Source: JAICUY01 sp035708065 (GTDB taxonomy: Bacteria > Chloroflexota > Limnocylindria > QHBO01). From it: a DNA stretch of 64,000 nucleotides. Under the pieces are notes generated by a model that worked only from the letters and a program-made list of their open reading frames with translations, searched no databases and had not been told where the DNA came from. Below, piece after piece: positions 1 through 7,613 of the stretch (within the stretch, counting starts at the first letter, position 1; the number at the start of each line of letters is the position of its first letter). The position numbers and the translations under genes are program-made. Location: NCBI GenBank assembly GCA_035708065.1, contig DASSTC010000057.1, positions 1-64,000 of the forward strand. The letters run 5' to 3'.

Positions 1-194
1 CCGGCGGCGTGCAGTGCGGCTTCTGCATCCCCGGCATGGTGATGGCGGCGGAGTACCTGCTGGCACGCATTCCGCGGCCGAGCGAGGCCGAGATCCGCGA
101 AGGACTGTCCGGCAACCTGTGCCGCTGCGGCGGGTACAACCAGATCTGCGGCGCCGTCGCGACGGCACGCCGCGGGTCGAGCGGCGACTCATGA
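1..194 (+). CDS. Molybdenum hydroxylase [2Fe-2S] subunit, C-terminal part (partial)
   Basis: This is the C-terminal end of the small iron-sulfur subunit of a xanthine dehydrogenase/CO dehydrogenase family enzyme; the 5' end lies before the window. The visible frame carries QCGFC-PGM and GNLCRCGGY, the four cysteines that bind the second [2Fe-2S] cluster next to the molybdopterin site. This subunit passes electrons from the Mo centre towards FAD. The stop codon overlaps the start of the large subunit gene by 4 bp (ATGA), so the two are translationally coupled. The family assignment is firm. The substrate is unknown. Confidence 0.93.
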   Translation, partial: GGVQCGFCIPGMVMAAEYLLARIPRPSEAEIREGLSGNLCRCGGYNQICGAVATARRGSSGDS

Positions 195-2449
195 CCGAGT
201 CCACGCCCCGGATCGGCGTCTCGGCCCGGCGGGTCGGCGGCGAAGAGCGCGTGACCGGCAGGCAGCGCTACGTCGGCGACATCGGGCTCGAGGGCATGCT
301 GCACGTCAAGCTCGTCCACCTCGATTGCGCCCGCGCGCGGATCGGCTCGGTCGACGCCTCCGCCGCGTTGGCGCTGCCGGGCGTGGTCGCGGTGGTGACC
401 GCCGACGACCTGCCGCAGCCGATGCCGCGCTTCGGACCCGGTCACCCCGACCGCCCGCTCATGGCGGTGGGCGAGACGAAGTTCCACGGGGAACCGGTCG
501 CCGTTGTCATCGCCCAGACGCTCGAGGTCGCCCGCGAAGCGGCGCGCCTGGTCCGGGTCGATCACGAGGAGCTGCCCGCGGTGCTGAGCGTCGGCCAGGC
601 GCTCGACGCCGGGTCGCCGCTCGTCCGCGAGCCCGAGCTGCGCCCCGCCGACGACCCGCTCCGCGAGACGAACACGCTCACCGAGTGGCATTTCGGCTGG
701 GGCGACGTCGACGCCGCCGAGGCCGACGAGGTCGTCGAGCAGACGTACCGCGCTGCCTCGACCACGCACTTCGCGATCGAGCCGCACGCGTTCATGGCCG
801 CGCCGGACGGCGATGGAGTCGCCATCTGGAGCTCGATCCAGCATCCATACGTGCTCCAGCGTGTCGTGGCCGGGACGCTCGGCCTGCCGCTGTCGAAGGT
901 GCGCGTCCACGCGCCCGATCCCGGCGGGGGGTTCGGCGGGAAGCAGCACGCCAAGTTCGAGCCGCTCCTGGCGCTGCTGGCGCTGCGCATCGGCCGGCCG
1001 TTGCGGCTGGCCCTGACGCTCGAGGAGACGTTCCAGGCGGTGCGCTCGCCGACCTTCGAGATCCGGATGCGCACCGGCTTTCGCCGCGACGGCTCGATCA
1101 CCTTCCAGGACATCGTCAGCAACGGGCTGCTCGGCGCGTACGCCGACATCGGCTACCGGGTCGTCTCGAAGAGCAGCTATCTCGCCTGCGGGCCGTACCG
1201 GGTGCCCGATGCGCGCATCCTCGTCCGCGCTCTCCTGTCGCACACGCCGCCGGCCACCGCGCTGCGCGGCTTCGGCAGCCCGCAGATGGCCTGGGCGTTC
1301 GAGTCGCAGATGGACGAGGCGGCGCGCCGGCTGGGGATCGATCGGCTCGAGATCCGGCTTCGCAACCTGGCGCAGCGCGGCGAGGAGATCGTGCGTGGCG
1401 CCGGCGACACGCCGTGCGACGGCGACTGGGCCCAGACGGTCCGGAAGGCCGCCGATTGGATCGGCTGGGGCAGACCGATGCCCCCCGGGCATGGCCGAGG
1501 CCTGGCGGTCGGCATCAAGTCGTCGGCCACGACCGGCGCGTCGTACGCCATCGTGCGGCTGCTCGTCGACGGCAGCGTGGTCGTCCTGTCGGGGACCTCG
1601 GACATGGGGCAGGGCGCGCGCACCGTGCTGGCCCAGGTCGCCGCAGAGGAGCTCGGCGTGGCGGTCGATGCGGTGAGCGTGGTGATGGGTGACACCTCGG
1701 TGGCGCCGTACGACATGCAGACCTCGGCCAGCCGCTCGACGGTGTTCATGGGCACCGCGGTCCAGAACTCGTGCCGCGACATCAAGGACCAGCTGCGCGA
1801 GATGGCGGCCGCGGTGTTCGCGGCGCCGCTCGAGGAGGTCGAACTCGGCGACGGCGTGGTGCGGTTGGCCGGCCGGGAGGTGCCGTTCGGCGAGGTGATG
1901 CAGGCCTCCTTCGGACCGATGCTCGGCGAGGTGATCGGGACCGGCACGCGACGCGGCGCCTTCCGTTCCGAGCACCCGCTCGGCGGCAACGCGGCGTTCT
2001 ACGAGTTCAGCTGCACCGCCTCGGAGGTCACCGTCGACGAGGAGACCGGCGAGGTGCGCCTGCTGCGACACGTCACCGTCGCCGACGTCGGCAAGGCGCT
2101 GAACCCGACCCACGTCGCCATGCAGGACGAGGGAGCCGCGATGATGGGCATCGGTCAGACCCTGATGGAGCACCTGCTCTTCGATGAGCAGAGCGGCCGG
2201 ATCCTGAACCTCGGCGCGCTCGACTACCGCATCGTGACGACCAAAGACGTCCCCGTGGAGATGGCCTCGCTCACCGTCGAGAACGGCGACGGGCCGGGTC
2301 CCTACGGCGCGAAGGGAACGGGGGAGAGCGGCCTGCTGTCGACCGCGCCGGCGATCGCGTCGGCGGTCAACGACGCGACCGGCGTGGTGATCACCGAGAT
2401 TCCGCTCACTCCGGAGCGGGTGTGGCAGGCGCTGCGGGAACGCCGCTAG
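191..2449 (+). CDS. Molybdopterin-binding large subunit of xanthine dehydrogenase-family hydroxylase
   Basis: This 752-residue catalytic subunit binds the molybdenum-cytosine-type cofactor and hydroxylates an aldehyde or N-heterocycle. Family motifs are visible: GGGFGGKQ near residues 245-252, ALRGFGSPQ near 357, GTSDMGQGAR near 468, and GAKGTGESG near 706-714, whose glutamate is the conserved base at the Mo site. The AYXCSFR loop of true aerobic CO dehydrogenase (form I CoxL) is absent, so it is not a bona fide CO dehydrogenase. The ATG at 191 overlaps the upstream stop, giving the normal small-then-large order. The medium FAD subunit is not in view and may lie upstream. The substrate cannot be read from sequence; the neighbouring sugar and amidohydrolase genes do not settle it. 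Confidence 0.93.
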   Translation: MTESTPRIGVSARRVGGEERVTGRQRYVGDIGLEGMLHVKLVHLDCARARIGSVDASAALALPGVVAVVTADDLPQPMPRFGPGHPDRPLMAVGETKFHGEPVAVVIAQTLEVAREAARLVRVDHEELPAVLSVGQALDAGSPLVREPELRPADDPLRETNTLTEWHFGWGDVDAAEADEVVEQTYRAASTTHFAIEPHAFMAAPDGDGVAIWSSIQHPYVLQRVVAGTLGLPLSKVRVHAPDPGGGFGGKQHAKFEPLLALLALRIGRPLRLALTLEETFQAVRSPTFEIRMRTGFRRDGSITFQDIVSNGLLGAYADIGYRVVSKSSYLACGPYRVPDARILVRALLSHTPPATALRGFGSPQMAWAFESQMDEAARRLGIDRLEIRLRNLAQRGEEIVRGAGDTPCDGDWAQTVRKAADWIGWGRPMPPGHGRGLAVGIKSSATTGASYAIVRLLVDGSVVVLSGTSDMGQGARTVLAQVAAEELGVAVDAVSVVMGDTSVAPYDMQTSASRSTVFMGTAVQNSCRDIKDQLREMAAAVFAAPLEEVELGDGVVRLAGREVPFGEVMQASFGPMLGEVIGTGTRRGAFRSEHPLGGNAAFYEFSCTASEVTVDEETGEVRLLRHVTVADVGKALNPTHVAMQDEGAAMMGIGQTLMEHLLFDEQSGRILNLGALDYRIVTTKDVPVEMASLTVENGDGPGPYGAKGTGESGLLSTAPAIASAVNDATGVVITEIPLTPERVWQALRERR

Positions 2450-2518
2450 GGCGCCGAGCGTTCCGCCCCGCCCATCAACCATCGCGCGCGCAGGGGGGCA
2501 GCGCGCAGCCAGGCCCGC

Positions 2519-2676
2519 AGCCAGCGGGTGGCTCTATCGGAGAACGTGTGAGGCTGCCAGCCGCTTCGTTCGCTGGGAGCGCCAGCCGGTGGCTCGATTG
2601 ACGGCCGAACGGTCCATCGGGCCTCACAAGCGGGGGCGACCGGCACCTCGTTCGCTGATAGAGCCACGGGCTGGCT
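2519..2676. repeat. 158-bp element with 28-bp terminal inverted repeats, copy 1
   Basis: The left end (2519-2546) and right end (2649-2676) are inverted copies of each other with four differences in 28 bases; the shared core is GTGGCTCTATC next to GAACG. The same ends bound equally long elements at 45056 and 55930. An inner segment around 2567-2600 again carries half-copies of the ends (CGTTCGCTG, CCAGCCGGTGGCTCGAT), so the element can fold as nested hairpins. It sits between two convergent genes (stops at 2449 and 2718). No reading frame of note is inside. It could be a non-autonomous transposon relic (MITE), a REP/BIME-like element, or a transcribed structure acting as a bidirectional terminator. 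Confidence 0.85.
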
Positions 2677-2717
2677 CCCGGCCGCGAAATGCCCTCCCGG
2701 TCATCCCCGCCCACGCG

Positions 2718-3599
2718 TTACTCGGTCAGCGGCACCACGAAGCGCTGCCGGGCGCTGAAGCGCAGATGGTCGACGTAGCCTGCGGCGCGCGCCGCGGCCA
2801 CCACCTCGTCGTGACCCCACGCCGCCTGCTCGGGGAGATGCGCGTCGCTGGCCAGCGTGATCGGCACGCCGGCGGCGTGGAACAGCTGGAGGAACGCGGG
2901 AGCGGGGTAGACCTCGGCCGCCTGGCGACGCAGGCCGCCGCTCGAGACCTCGATCGCCGTGCCGGTCCGGGCTGCGGCCGCGACCACCGGCTCGTAGAGC
3001 GGCGTCAGGTCCCCGTCAGGCACGAACCCGGCGACCTTGATGACGTCGGCGTGTCCGAGCACGTCGACCATGCCGCTGGCCGCCAGGGCGGTCTCGAGCG
3101 CGAAGTACTCGTCGAACGCCACCCCGACGCCGCGGCGCAGGTACTCCTCGGGCGCGTTCGGTCCCATGAAGCGCCACGCGCCGATCCAGTGGATCGAGCC
3201 GACCAGGTAGTCGAACGGATAGCCGGCCAGCAGCTCGAGGACCCGCTCCTCGGTGCCCGGGACGAAATCGACCTCGAGCCCGAGCTTCACCGGCAGGCCG
3301 CGCGACTTGGCGTCCTGGATCAGCTCGACGTAACGGTCCAGCGAAAGCGTGCGCTCGACCCGCAGGCTCTCGGCCATCTGCTCGACGAGCACCGGGTTCG
3401 GATCGTTCTTCCAGTCCGATCCGAGCACCGGCTCGGACTCGACACATCGGTACAGGTGCTCGGTGAAGCCAAGCTCGGTCACGCCGCGCGCCAGCGCGGC
3501 CTCGACGTAGCGGTCGATGTAGTCGGCGGGGTAGTCGTTCGGCCGCCGACCGTCGGGCATCGGTCCGTGCGGCAGAAGGTGCAGGTGGTAGTCGCTCAC
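2718..3599 (-). CDS. PHP-domain phosphoesterase (histidinol-phosphatase-like)
   Basis: This 293-residue protein has the metal-binding motifs of the PHP superfamily: HLH at residues 5-7, GFTEH, a GLEVDF glutamate, GSIHW, GHADV, and ASDAH near the C-terminus. These bind a trinuclear metal centre that hydrolyses phosphomonoesters; histidinol phosphatases of the HisK type have this length and motif order. The GTG start at 3599 overlaps the stop of the upstream gene in GTGA, so it is translationally coupled to the metallo-beta-lactamase-fold hydrolase. No other histidine-biosynthesis gene is nearby, so a role as a general sugar-phosphate phosphatase in the surrounding catabolic cluster is as likely as histidinol-phosphatase. 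Confidence 0.85.
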   Translation of the reverse strand: MSDYHLHLLPHGPMPDGRRPNDYPADYIDRYVEAALARGVTELGFTEHLYRCVESEPVLGSDWKNDPNPVLVEQMAESLRVERTLSLDRYVELIQDAKSRGLPVKLGLEVDFVPGTEERVLELLAGYPFDYLVGSIHWIGAWRFMGPNAPEEYLRRGVGVAFDEYFALETALAASGMVDVLGHADVIKVAGFVPDGDLTPLYEPVVAAAARTGTAIEVSSGGLRRQAAEVYPAPAFLQLFHAAGVPITLASDAHLPEQAAWGHDEVVAAARAAGYVDHLRFSARQRFVVPLTE

Positions 3600-4462
3600 C
3601 TCGTGCGGAAGCCCGCGCTGAGCTGGTCCCACAGCGCGCCGGCGTTGTGCCGCTGGATGTAGTCCATCATGTATTCCTGACCGATGTCGACCGGGTAGCG
3701 GTCGGCGAAGTTGACGCGAGCGATCGTCTCGTCGCGTGACCAGCCGTTGGCCACGGCATCGGCCACGGCGGCCTTCCAATCGAGCAGCACCGCCTTCTGC
3801 GTGGCGAGGTAACCGGTGGTGGTGACCGGCCCGTGCCCTGGGACCACGCGGTCGACGTCGAGCGTGGCGATCCGGTCGAGCGCCGCGAGCCACTGCTCGA
3901 CGTCGGACGACATGAGCCAGGTCTGGACCTCGGAAAAGACGGTGTCGCCGGTGAACACGGTCCGCTCCTCGGGGACGTGCACGGCGACCTGTCCGGGAGT
4001 GTGCCCGGGGGTGTGGATCAGCTCGAAGGTGTGCTCGCCGACGTGGAGCGTCACGTCGCCGGTGAAGACGATCCGTCCGCGGTTCATGTCCTGCTCGTAC
4101 ACGTCGCGCTCGGGGAAGATCGCCGCGGCGTCCGGATCATCGGTCGGGATCGCCTCGGCGGCGTAGGCGTACGGGTCGAGGATCGCGCCGACGACCATGA
4201 AGTTGTCGGCCACGCCGCGGTGGTGGATCACCGGGCCAGCGCCCTTGAAGTAGTAGTTGCCGAAGATGTGGTCGACGTGGTGCTCGGTATTGACCACGTA
4301 GCGAATCGGCCCATGTGATTCGGCTTCCGCGCGCATGGCCACGGCGCGGGTGGGGAGCTGCGGCGTGTCGATCACCACCACGCCATCCGCCGTGGTGACG
4401 TAGCTCGGATTGCAGCCGCGGATGTCGATGGCGGTGCGGACGTTCGGCGTGAGCTGCTGCAT
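3596..4462 (-). CDS. Metallo-beta-lactamase-fold hydrolase with altered first metal motif
   Basis: This 288-residue MBL-fold protein has TPGHTPGQ, FTGDTVF and VPGHGPV motifs of the metal site. The usual HxHxDH motif appears as EHHVDH (residues 60-65), so the first histidine is replaced by glutamate while H62, D64 and H65 remain. This may change metal preference (iron instead of zinc at one site, as in some family branches) or weaken it. No signal peptide is visible, so it should act in the cytosol. It lies between an SDR gene 19 bp upstream and the PHP gene that it overlaps, forming an operon on the minus strand. The substrate is unknown; thioester, lactone or phosphodiester hydrolysis are all possible. 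Confidence 0.85.
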   Translation of the reverse strand: MQQLTPNVRTAIDIRGCNPSYVTTADGVVVIDTPQLPTRAVAMRAEAESHGPIRYVVNTEHHVDHIFGNYYFKGAGPVIHHRGVADNFMVVGAILDPYAYAAEAIPTDDPDAAAIFPERDVYEQDMNRGRIVFTGDVTLHVGEHTFELIHTPGHTPGQVAVHVPEERTVFTGDTVFSEVQTWLMSSDVEQWLAALDRIATLDVDRVVPGHGPVTTTGYLATQKAVLLDWKAAVADAVANGWSRDETIARVNFADRYPVDIGQEYMMDYIQRHNAGALWDQLSAGFRTR

Positions 4463-4481
4463 GGGTGCGTGCTGCGGCGCG

Positions 4482-5267
4482 CTACTGCGTCGCGGTCAGG
4501 CCGCCGTCCAGGGTCAGGATCTGGCCCGTCACGAACGACGACGCGTCGGAGCAGAAGAAGAGCAGGGCACCGACGAGGTCATCGGTGTCGGCGATGCGCC
4601 CGATCGGGATTCGCTTCAGCAGGTTGGTGCGGAACTCCTCGTCGGCCAGCAGGGTCTCGACCTGCGGCGTGGCCACGAAGGTGGGCGCGATGGCGTTGAC
4701 CGTGATGCCGTGCTTGGCCCACTCGGTGGCCTGCTGCCGGGTCAGCGCGTTGATCGCGCCCTTGGCGGCGACGTACGCCGAGAAGCCCTGGTTGATGCCG
4801 AGCTGGCCGCGCACCGAGCTGATGTGCAGGATGCGGCCGCCCCGGCCGCCGGCGATCATCGCTCGCGCAGCCGCCTGGGTGATGAGCAGGTCACTGCGCA
4901 GGTTGAGATCCATGATCCGATCCCACTCGTCCTGCGGGTACGCCTCGGCATCGTAGAGTGCGGTGCCGGCGCCGCCGCCGACGGCGGTGACCAGCGCATC
5001 GACCCGTCCGAAGCGCTCCACGGTCCGCTCGATGGCGCGGTCGGCGTCCTCCTTGCGCACCAGGTCGGCGTTGACCAGCAGCGCCTCCGATCCTGCCTCG
5101 GAGATCGCCTCGGCGATGTCGCCCGCCTGCTCGGCGGAGCGTCCGACCACCGCAACACGCGCTCCGGCACCGGCGAAGGCGACCGACAGCCGGCGGCCGA
5201 TGCCCCCGGTTCCGCCGGATACCACGGCAACGCGACCGTCGAGGCGAAAGCGGGCGAGTTCGTCCAT
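4482..5267 (-). CDS. Short-chain dehydrogenase/reductase (SDR)
   Basis: This 261-residue classical SDR has the nucleotide-binding GGTGGIG motif at residues 18-24, catalytic Ser150/151 and the YVAAK motif (Tyr165, Lys169). It oxidises or reduces an alcohol or keto group, most likely of a sugar acid or related metabolite given the neighbourhood. The C-terminal LTLDGG motif is typical of 3-oxoacyl-ACP-reductase-like and sugar-oxidising SDRs. It is the first gene of an operon with the MBL-fold and PHP genes. A promoter is visible immediately upstream with its -10 only 7 nt from the ATG, so the transcript is probably leaderless; no Shine-Dalgarno sequence is present. Confidence 0.88.
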   Translation of the reverse strand: MDELARFRLDGRVAVVSGGTGGIGRRLSVAFAGAGARVAVVGRSAEQAGDIAEAISEAGSEALLVNADLVRKEDADRAIERTVERFGRVDALVTAVGGGAGTALYDAEAYPQDEWDRIMDLNLRSDLLITQAAARAMIAGGRGGRILHISSVRGQLGINQGFSAYVAAKGAINALTRQQATEWAKHGITVNAIAPTFVATPQVETLLADEEFRTNLLKRIPIGRIADTDDLVGALLFFCSDASSFVTGQILTLDGGLTATQ

Positions 5268-5274
5268 ATCATCG

Positions 5275-5304
5275 ATTATCGAGGATCCCTTGCAAGAGGG
5301 TCAA
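5275..5304 (-). promoter_or_regulatory. Probable leaderless promoter of the SDR operon
   Basis: On the minus strand TTGACC (5304-5299) is followed after 18 bp by GATAAT (5280-5275). The -10 ends 7 nt before the ATG of the SDR gene at 5267, so transcription should start at or within a base or two of the start codon. This rests on a consensus match only. Confidence 0.55.
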
Positions 5305-5400
5305 GAAACGCGGGAGAATCAGGCCTGCAGCGTTGCGACCACCCGGGCGGAGTCCGACGCGGCGAGGCGCCGACGGTAATCCTTTGCAACGGAGGTTGTG

Positions 5401-7008
5401 ATGGCGGAACCAGCAGACGTCGTGATCATCGGCGCCGGAGCCTCCGGCGGGGTCGTCGCCAGACGGCTGGCGGAAGCCGGGTACCACGTCGTCTGCCTCG
5501 AGCAGGGGGACTGGCACGACAAGGGCGAGTACCGCGGCGTCCACCTCGACTGGGAGCTGACCGCGCGCAAGCAATGGGCCACCAGCCCGAACGTGCGCGG
5601 CCTCGAGGAGGACTACCCGGTCGTCGAGAACTCGCCGGTCTCGCCGCTCATGTTCAACGGCGTCGGCGGCTCGATGATCCTGTTCGCCGGTGCGTGGCCG
5701 CGCATGCTGCCATCGGACTTCCGGGTGCGCTCGCTGGACGGCATCGCCGACGATTGGCCGCTCACCTACGACGAGCTGGCGCCGTACTACCGTCAGACCG
5801 ATCGCGACTTCGGCGTCTCCGGCCTGGGCGGCGACCCGGCCTATCCGCCTGACCCCGAGGATCCGCCGCTGCCTCCGCTGCCGATCGGGGCGGCCGGCAT
5901 GAAGGTCGCCCGCGCCCACGCGCGCCTGGGCTGGCACTGGTGGCCGGAGTTCAACTCGATCCTGTCCGCGCCGTACGACGGCCGGCGGCCCTGCGTCCAG
6001 CGCAGCACCTGCCAGTCCGGTTGCAATGAGGGGGCCAAGGCCTCGACCGACCTGACGCACTGGCCCAAGGCGATCGCGCGCGGCGCCCGGCTGGTCACCG
6101 GTGCTCGGGTGCGGCGCATCGAGACGAATGCCCGGGGCCTGGCCACCGGGGCGACCTGGGTCGATCGCGACGGCGGCGAGCACTTCGAGCCGGCGAAGGT
6201 GGTCGTCATGGCAGCCAATGCCATCGGCACCGCGCGGCTGCTGCTGCTCTCCTCCGACTCGCGCAGCCCCGACGGGCTGGCGAACTCCTCCGGGCTGGTC
6301 GGGAAGCGGCTGATGATGCACCCGTTCGCCAACGTGGCCGGGCTGTTCGAGGAGCCGCTCATGAGCTGGCAGGGCCAGTTCGGCGACCTCATCGAGTCGC
6401 TCGAGTTCTACGAGACCGACGAGCGTCGTGGCTTCGTGCGAGGTGCGCGCTGGGGCCTGGCGCCGACCGGCGGACCGATCAACGCCGCGCTGCCCAGCCG
6501 GGCGGGCACCCAGGTCTGGGGGCCCGATCACCACCTTCATCTGCGCTCGCACCTCGGCCACGGTGCCAACTGGGGTCTCTTCGGCGAGGATCTGCCGGAC
6601 GAGGCAAACCGCGTGACGCTGTCGTCGACGGTGACCGACTCGTCCGGGATCGCGGCGCCGCAGATCGACTACGCCATGAGCGAGAACTCGCGCAGGATGC
6701 TCGACTTCCACATCGAGCGCGCCACCGAGTCGCTCACCGAGGCCGGCGCCTACAAGGTCGAGGTCGACCGCTTGATGCGCTACTCCGGCTGGCATCTGCT
6801 CGGGACCGCACGGATGGGCGACGACCCGGCGACCTCGGTGGTCGACCGCTGGAATCGGGCGCACGACGTCCCGAACCTGTACGTCGTCGACGGCAGCTGC
6901 TTCGTCACCTCCAGCGGCGTCAATCCGACGTCGACGATCGTCGCCCTGGCCCTGCGCGCGGCGGAGCACATGATCGAAACGCGCTTCGAGCAGCAGGTGC
7001 CGGCATGA
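5401..7008 (+). CDS. GMC-family FAD oxidoreductase, dehydrogenase large subunit
   Basis: This 535-residue flavoprotein begins with the FAD-binding GAGASGG Rossmann motif (residues 11-17) and ends with the GMC C-terminal domain carrying the catalytic GWHLLGTARMG histidine (about residue 465) and the SSGVNPTST segment with the partner residue near 508. A cysteine pair near QRSTCQSGCNEG is typical of the bacterial gluconate/sorbitol/pyranose dehydrogenase branch. The ATG at 5401 is preferred over the adjacent GTG at 5398 because GGAGG at 5391-5395 is 5 nt upstream of it. It overlaps the next gene, a gluconate-2-dehydrogenase subunit-3-like small subunit, by 4 bp, so the two form a heterodimeric dehydrogenase. 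The substrate is probably a sugar or polyol. Confidence 0.9.
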   Translation: MAEPADVVIIGAGASGGVVARRLAEAGYHVVCLEQGDWHDKGEYRGVHLDWELTARKQWATSPNVRGLEEDYPVVENSPVSPLMFNGVGGSMILFAGAWPRMLPSDFRVRSLDGIADDWPLTYDELAPYYRQTDRDFGVSGLGGDPAYPPDPEDPPLPPLPIGAAGMKVARAHARLGWHWWPEFNSILSAPYDGRRPCVQRSTCQSGCNEGAKASTDLTHWPKAIARGARLVTGARVRRIETNARGLATGATWVDRDGGEHFEPAKVVVMAANAIGTARLLLLSSDSRSPDGLANSSGLVGKRLMMHPFANVAGLFEEPLMSWQGQFGDLIESLEFYETDERRGFVRGARWGLAPTGGPINAALPSRAGTQVWGPDHHLHLRSHLGHGANWGLFGEDLPDEANRVTLSSTVTDSSGIAAPQIDYAMSENSRRMLDFHIERATESLTEAGAYKVEVDRLMRYSGWHLLGTARMGDDPATSVVDRWNRAHDVPNLYVVDGSCFVTSSGVNPTSTIVALALRAAEHMIETRFEQQVPA

Positions 7009-7613
7009 CGGCCATGAACCTTCCCGGCACCGATGCGACCGGGCGCGACCACGGCGCCATGCCGGTGGCCGACCCGCTCGCCGCGCTCGACGCCGAGCAG
7101 CGGGCCGCCTTCAGCGCGATCGCGGAGCACCTCATTCCGGCCGCGCACGGCATGCCCTCCGCCGCGGAGGTGGTCAACGAGCAGCGGCTGCGCTTCGTGC
7201 TGCTCGCCAGACCGGATCTGCTCGAGCAGTTCGCGGCGGCACTGCGGCCGGAACTTGGGACCGATCCCCAGGCGCGGCTCGACGCGCTCGCCGAGTCCGA
7301 TCCTGGAGCGCTGGCCGCACTGCAGCTGGTCCTGGTCGGCGGCTATTACACCGACCGCCAGGTTCGCCAACTGATCGGCTACCCGGGTCAGATGGCGATT
7401 GAGGTGCGCGCCTGGGAGGTGCCGCCCTATATCGAGGAAGGGCTGGTCGACGCGGCGCTGGCGCGCGGACCGGTCTGGCGCGACCCGGTCACCGGGCAGC
7501 GTGCCGTCGTGGACGGTGCGCCGCGCGCCTACGCGGAGCGATACGACTCGAGCGCCGGCCCGGCGGCCGCCGCTGAGCACGAAGGAGGACAAGATGGTCG
7601 CGATCACCCCTGA
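7005..7613 (+). CDS. Gluconate 2-dehydrogenase subunit 3-family protein
   Basis: This 202-residue protein matches the small gamma subunit that partners GMC dehydrogenases: an all-helical fold with segments such as AFSAIAEHLIPA and QLIGYPGQ. The family usually has a twin-arginine signal that carries the folded complex to the periplasm, but no RR motif or hydrophobic signal is visible here, so this complex is predicted to be cytoplasmic. The start codon lies in the ATGA overlap with the large subunit. The last 20 bases overlap the aldehyde dehydrogenase gene, so all three are co-translated. It is likely needed for folding or electron transfer of the large subunit. Confidence 0.85.
   Translation: MTAMNLPGTDATGRDHGAMPVADPLAALDAEQRAAFSAIAEHLIPAAHGMPSAAEVVNEQRLRFVLLARPDLLEQFAAALRPELGTDPQARLDALAESDPGALAALQLVLVGGYYTDRQVRQLIGYPGQMAIEVRAWEVPPYIEEGLVDAALARGPVWRDPVTGQRAVVDGAPRAYAERYDSSAGPAAAAEHEGGQDGRDHP

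Noticed and set aside
562..1149. Long open frame on the minus strand inside the molybdenum hydroxylase gene
   Set aside because: High GC content leaves many antisense frames open; codon pattern and protein homology both support the plus-strand gene.
191..2449. Aerobic CO dehydrogenase (coxL)
   Set aside because: The AYXCSFR active-site loop is missing; the protein is a general xanthine dehydrogenase-family member.
5269..6969. 566-codon minus-strand frame opposite the GMC dehydrogenase
   Set aside because: Low-complexity, Arg/Ala/Gly/Val-rich translation without motifs; it shadows the real gene.
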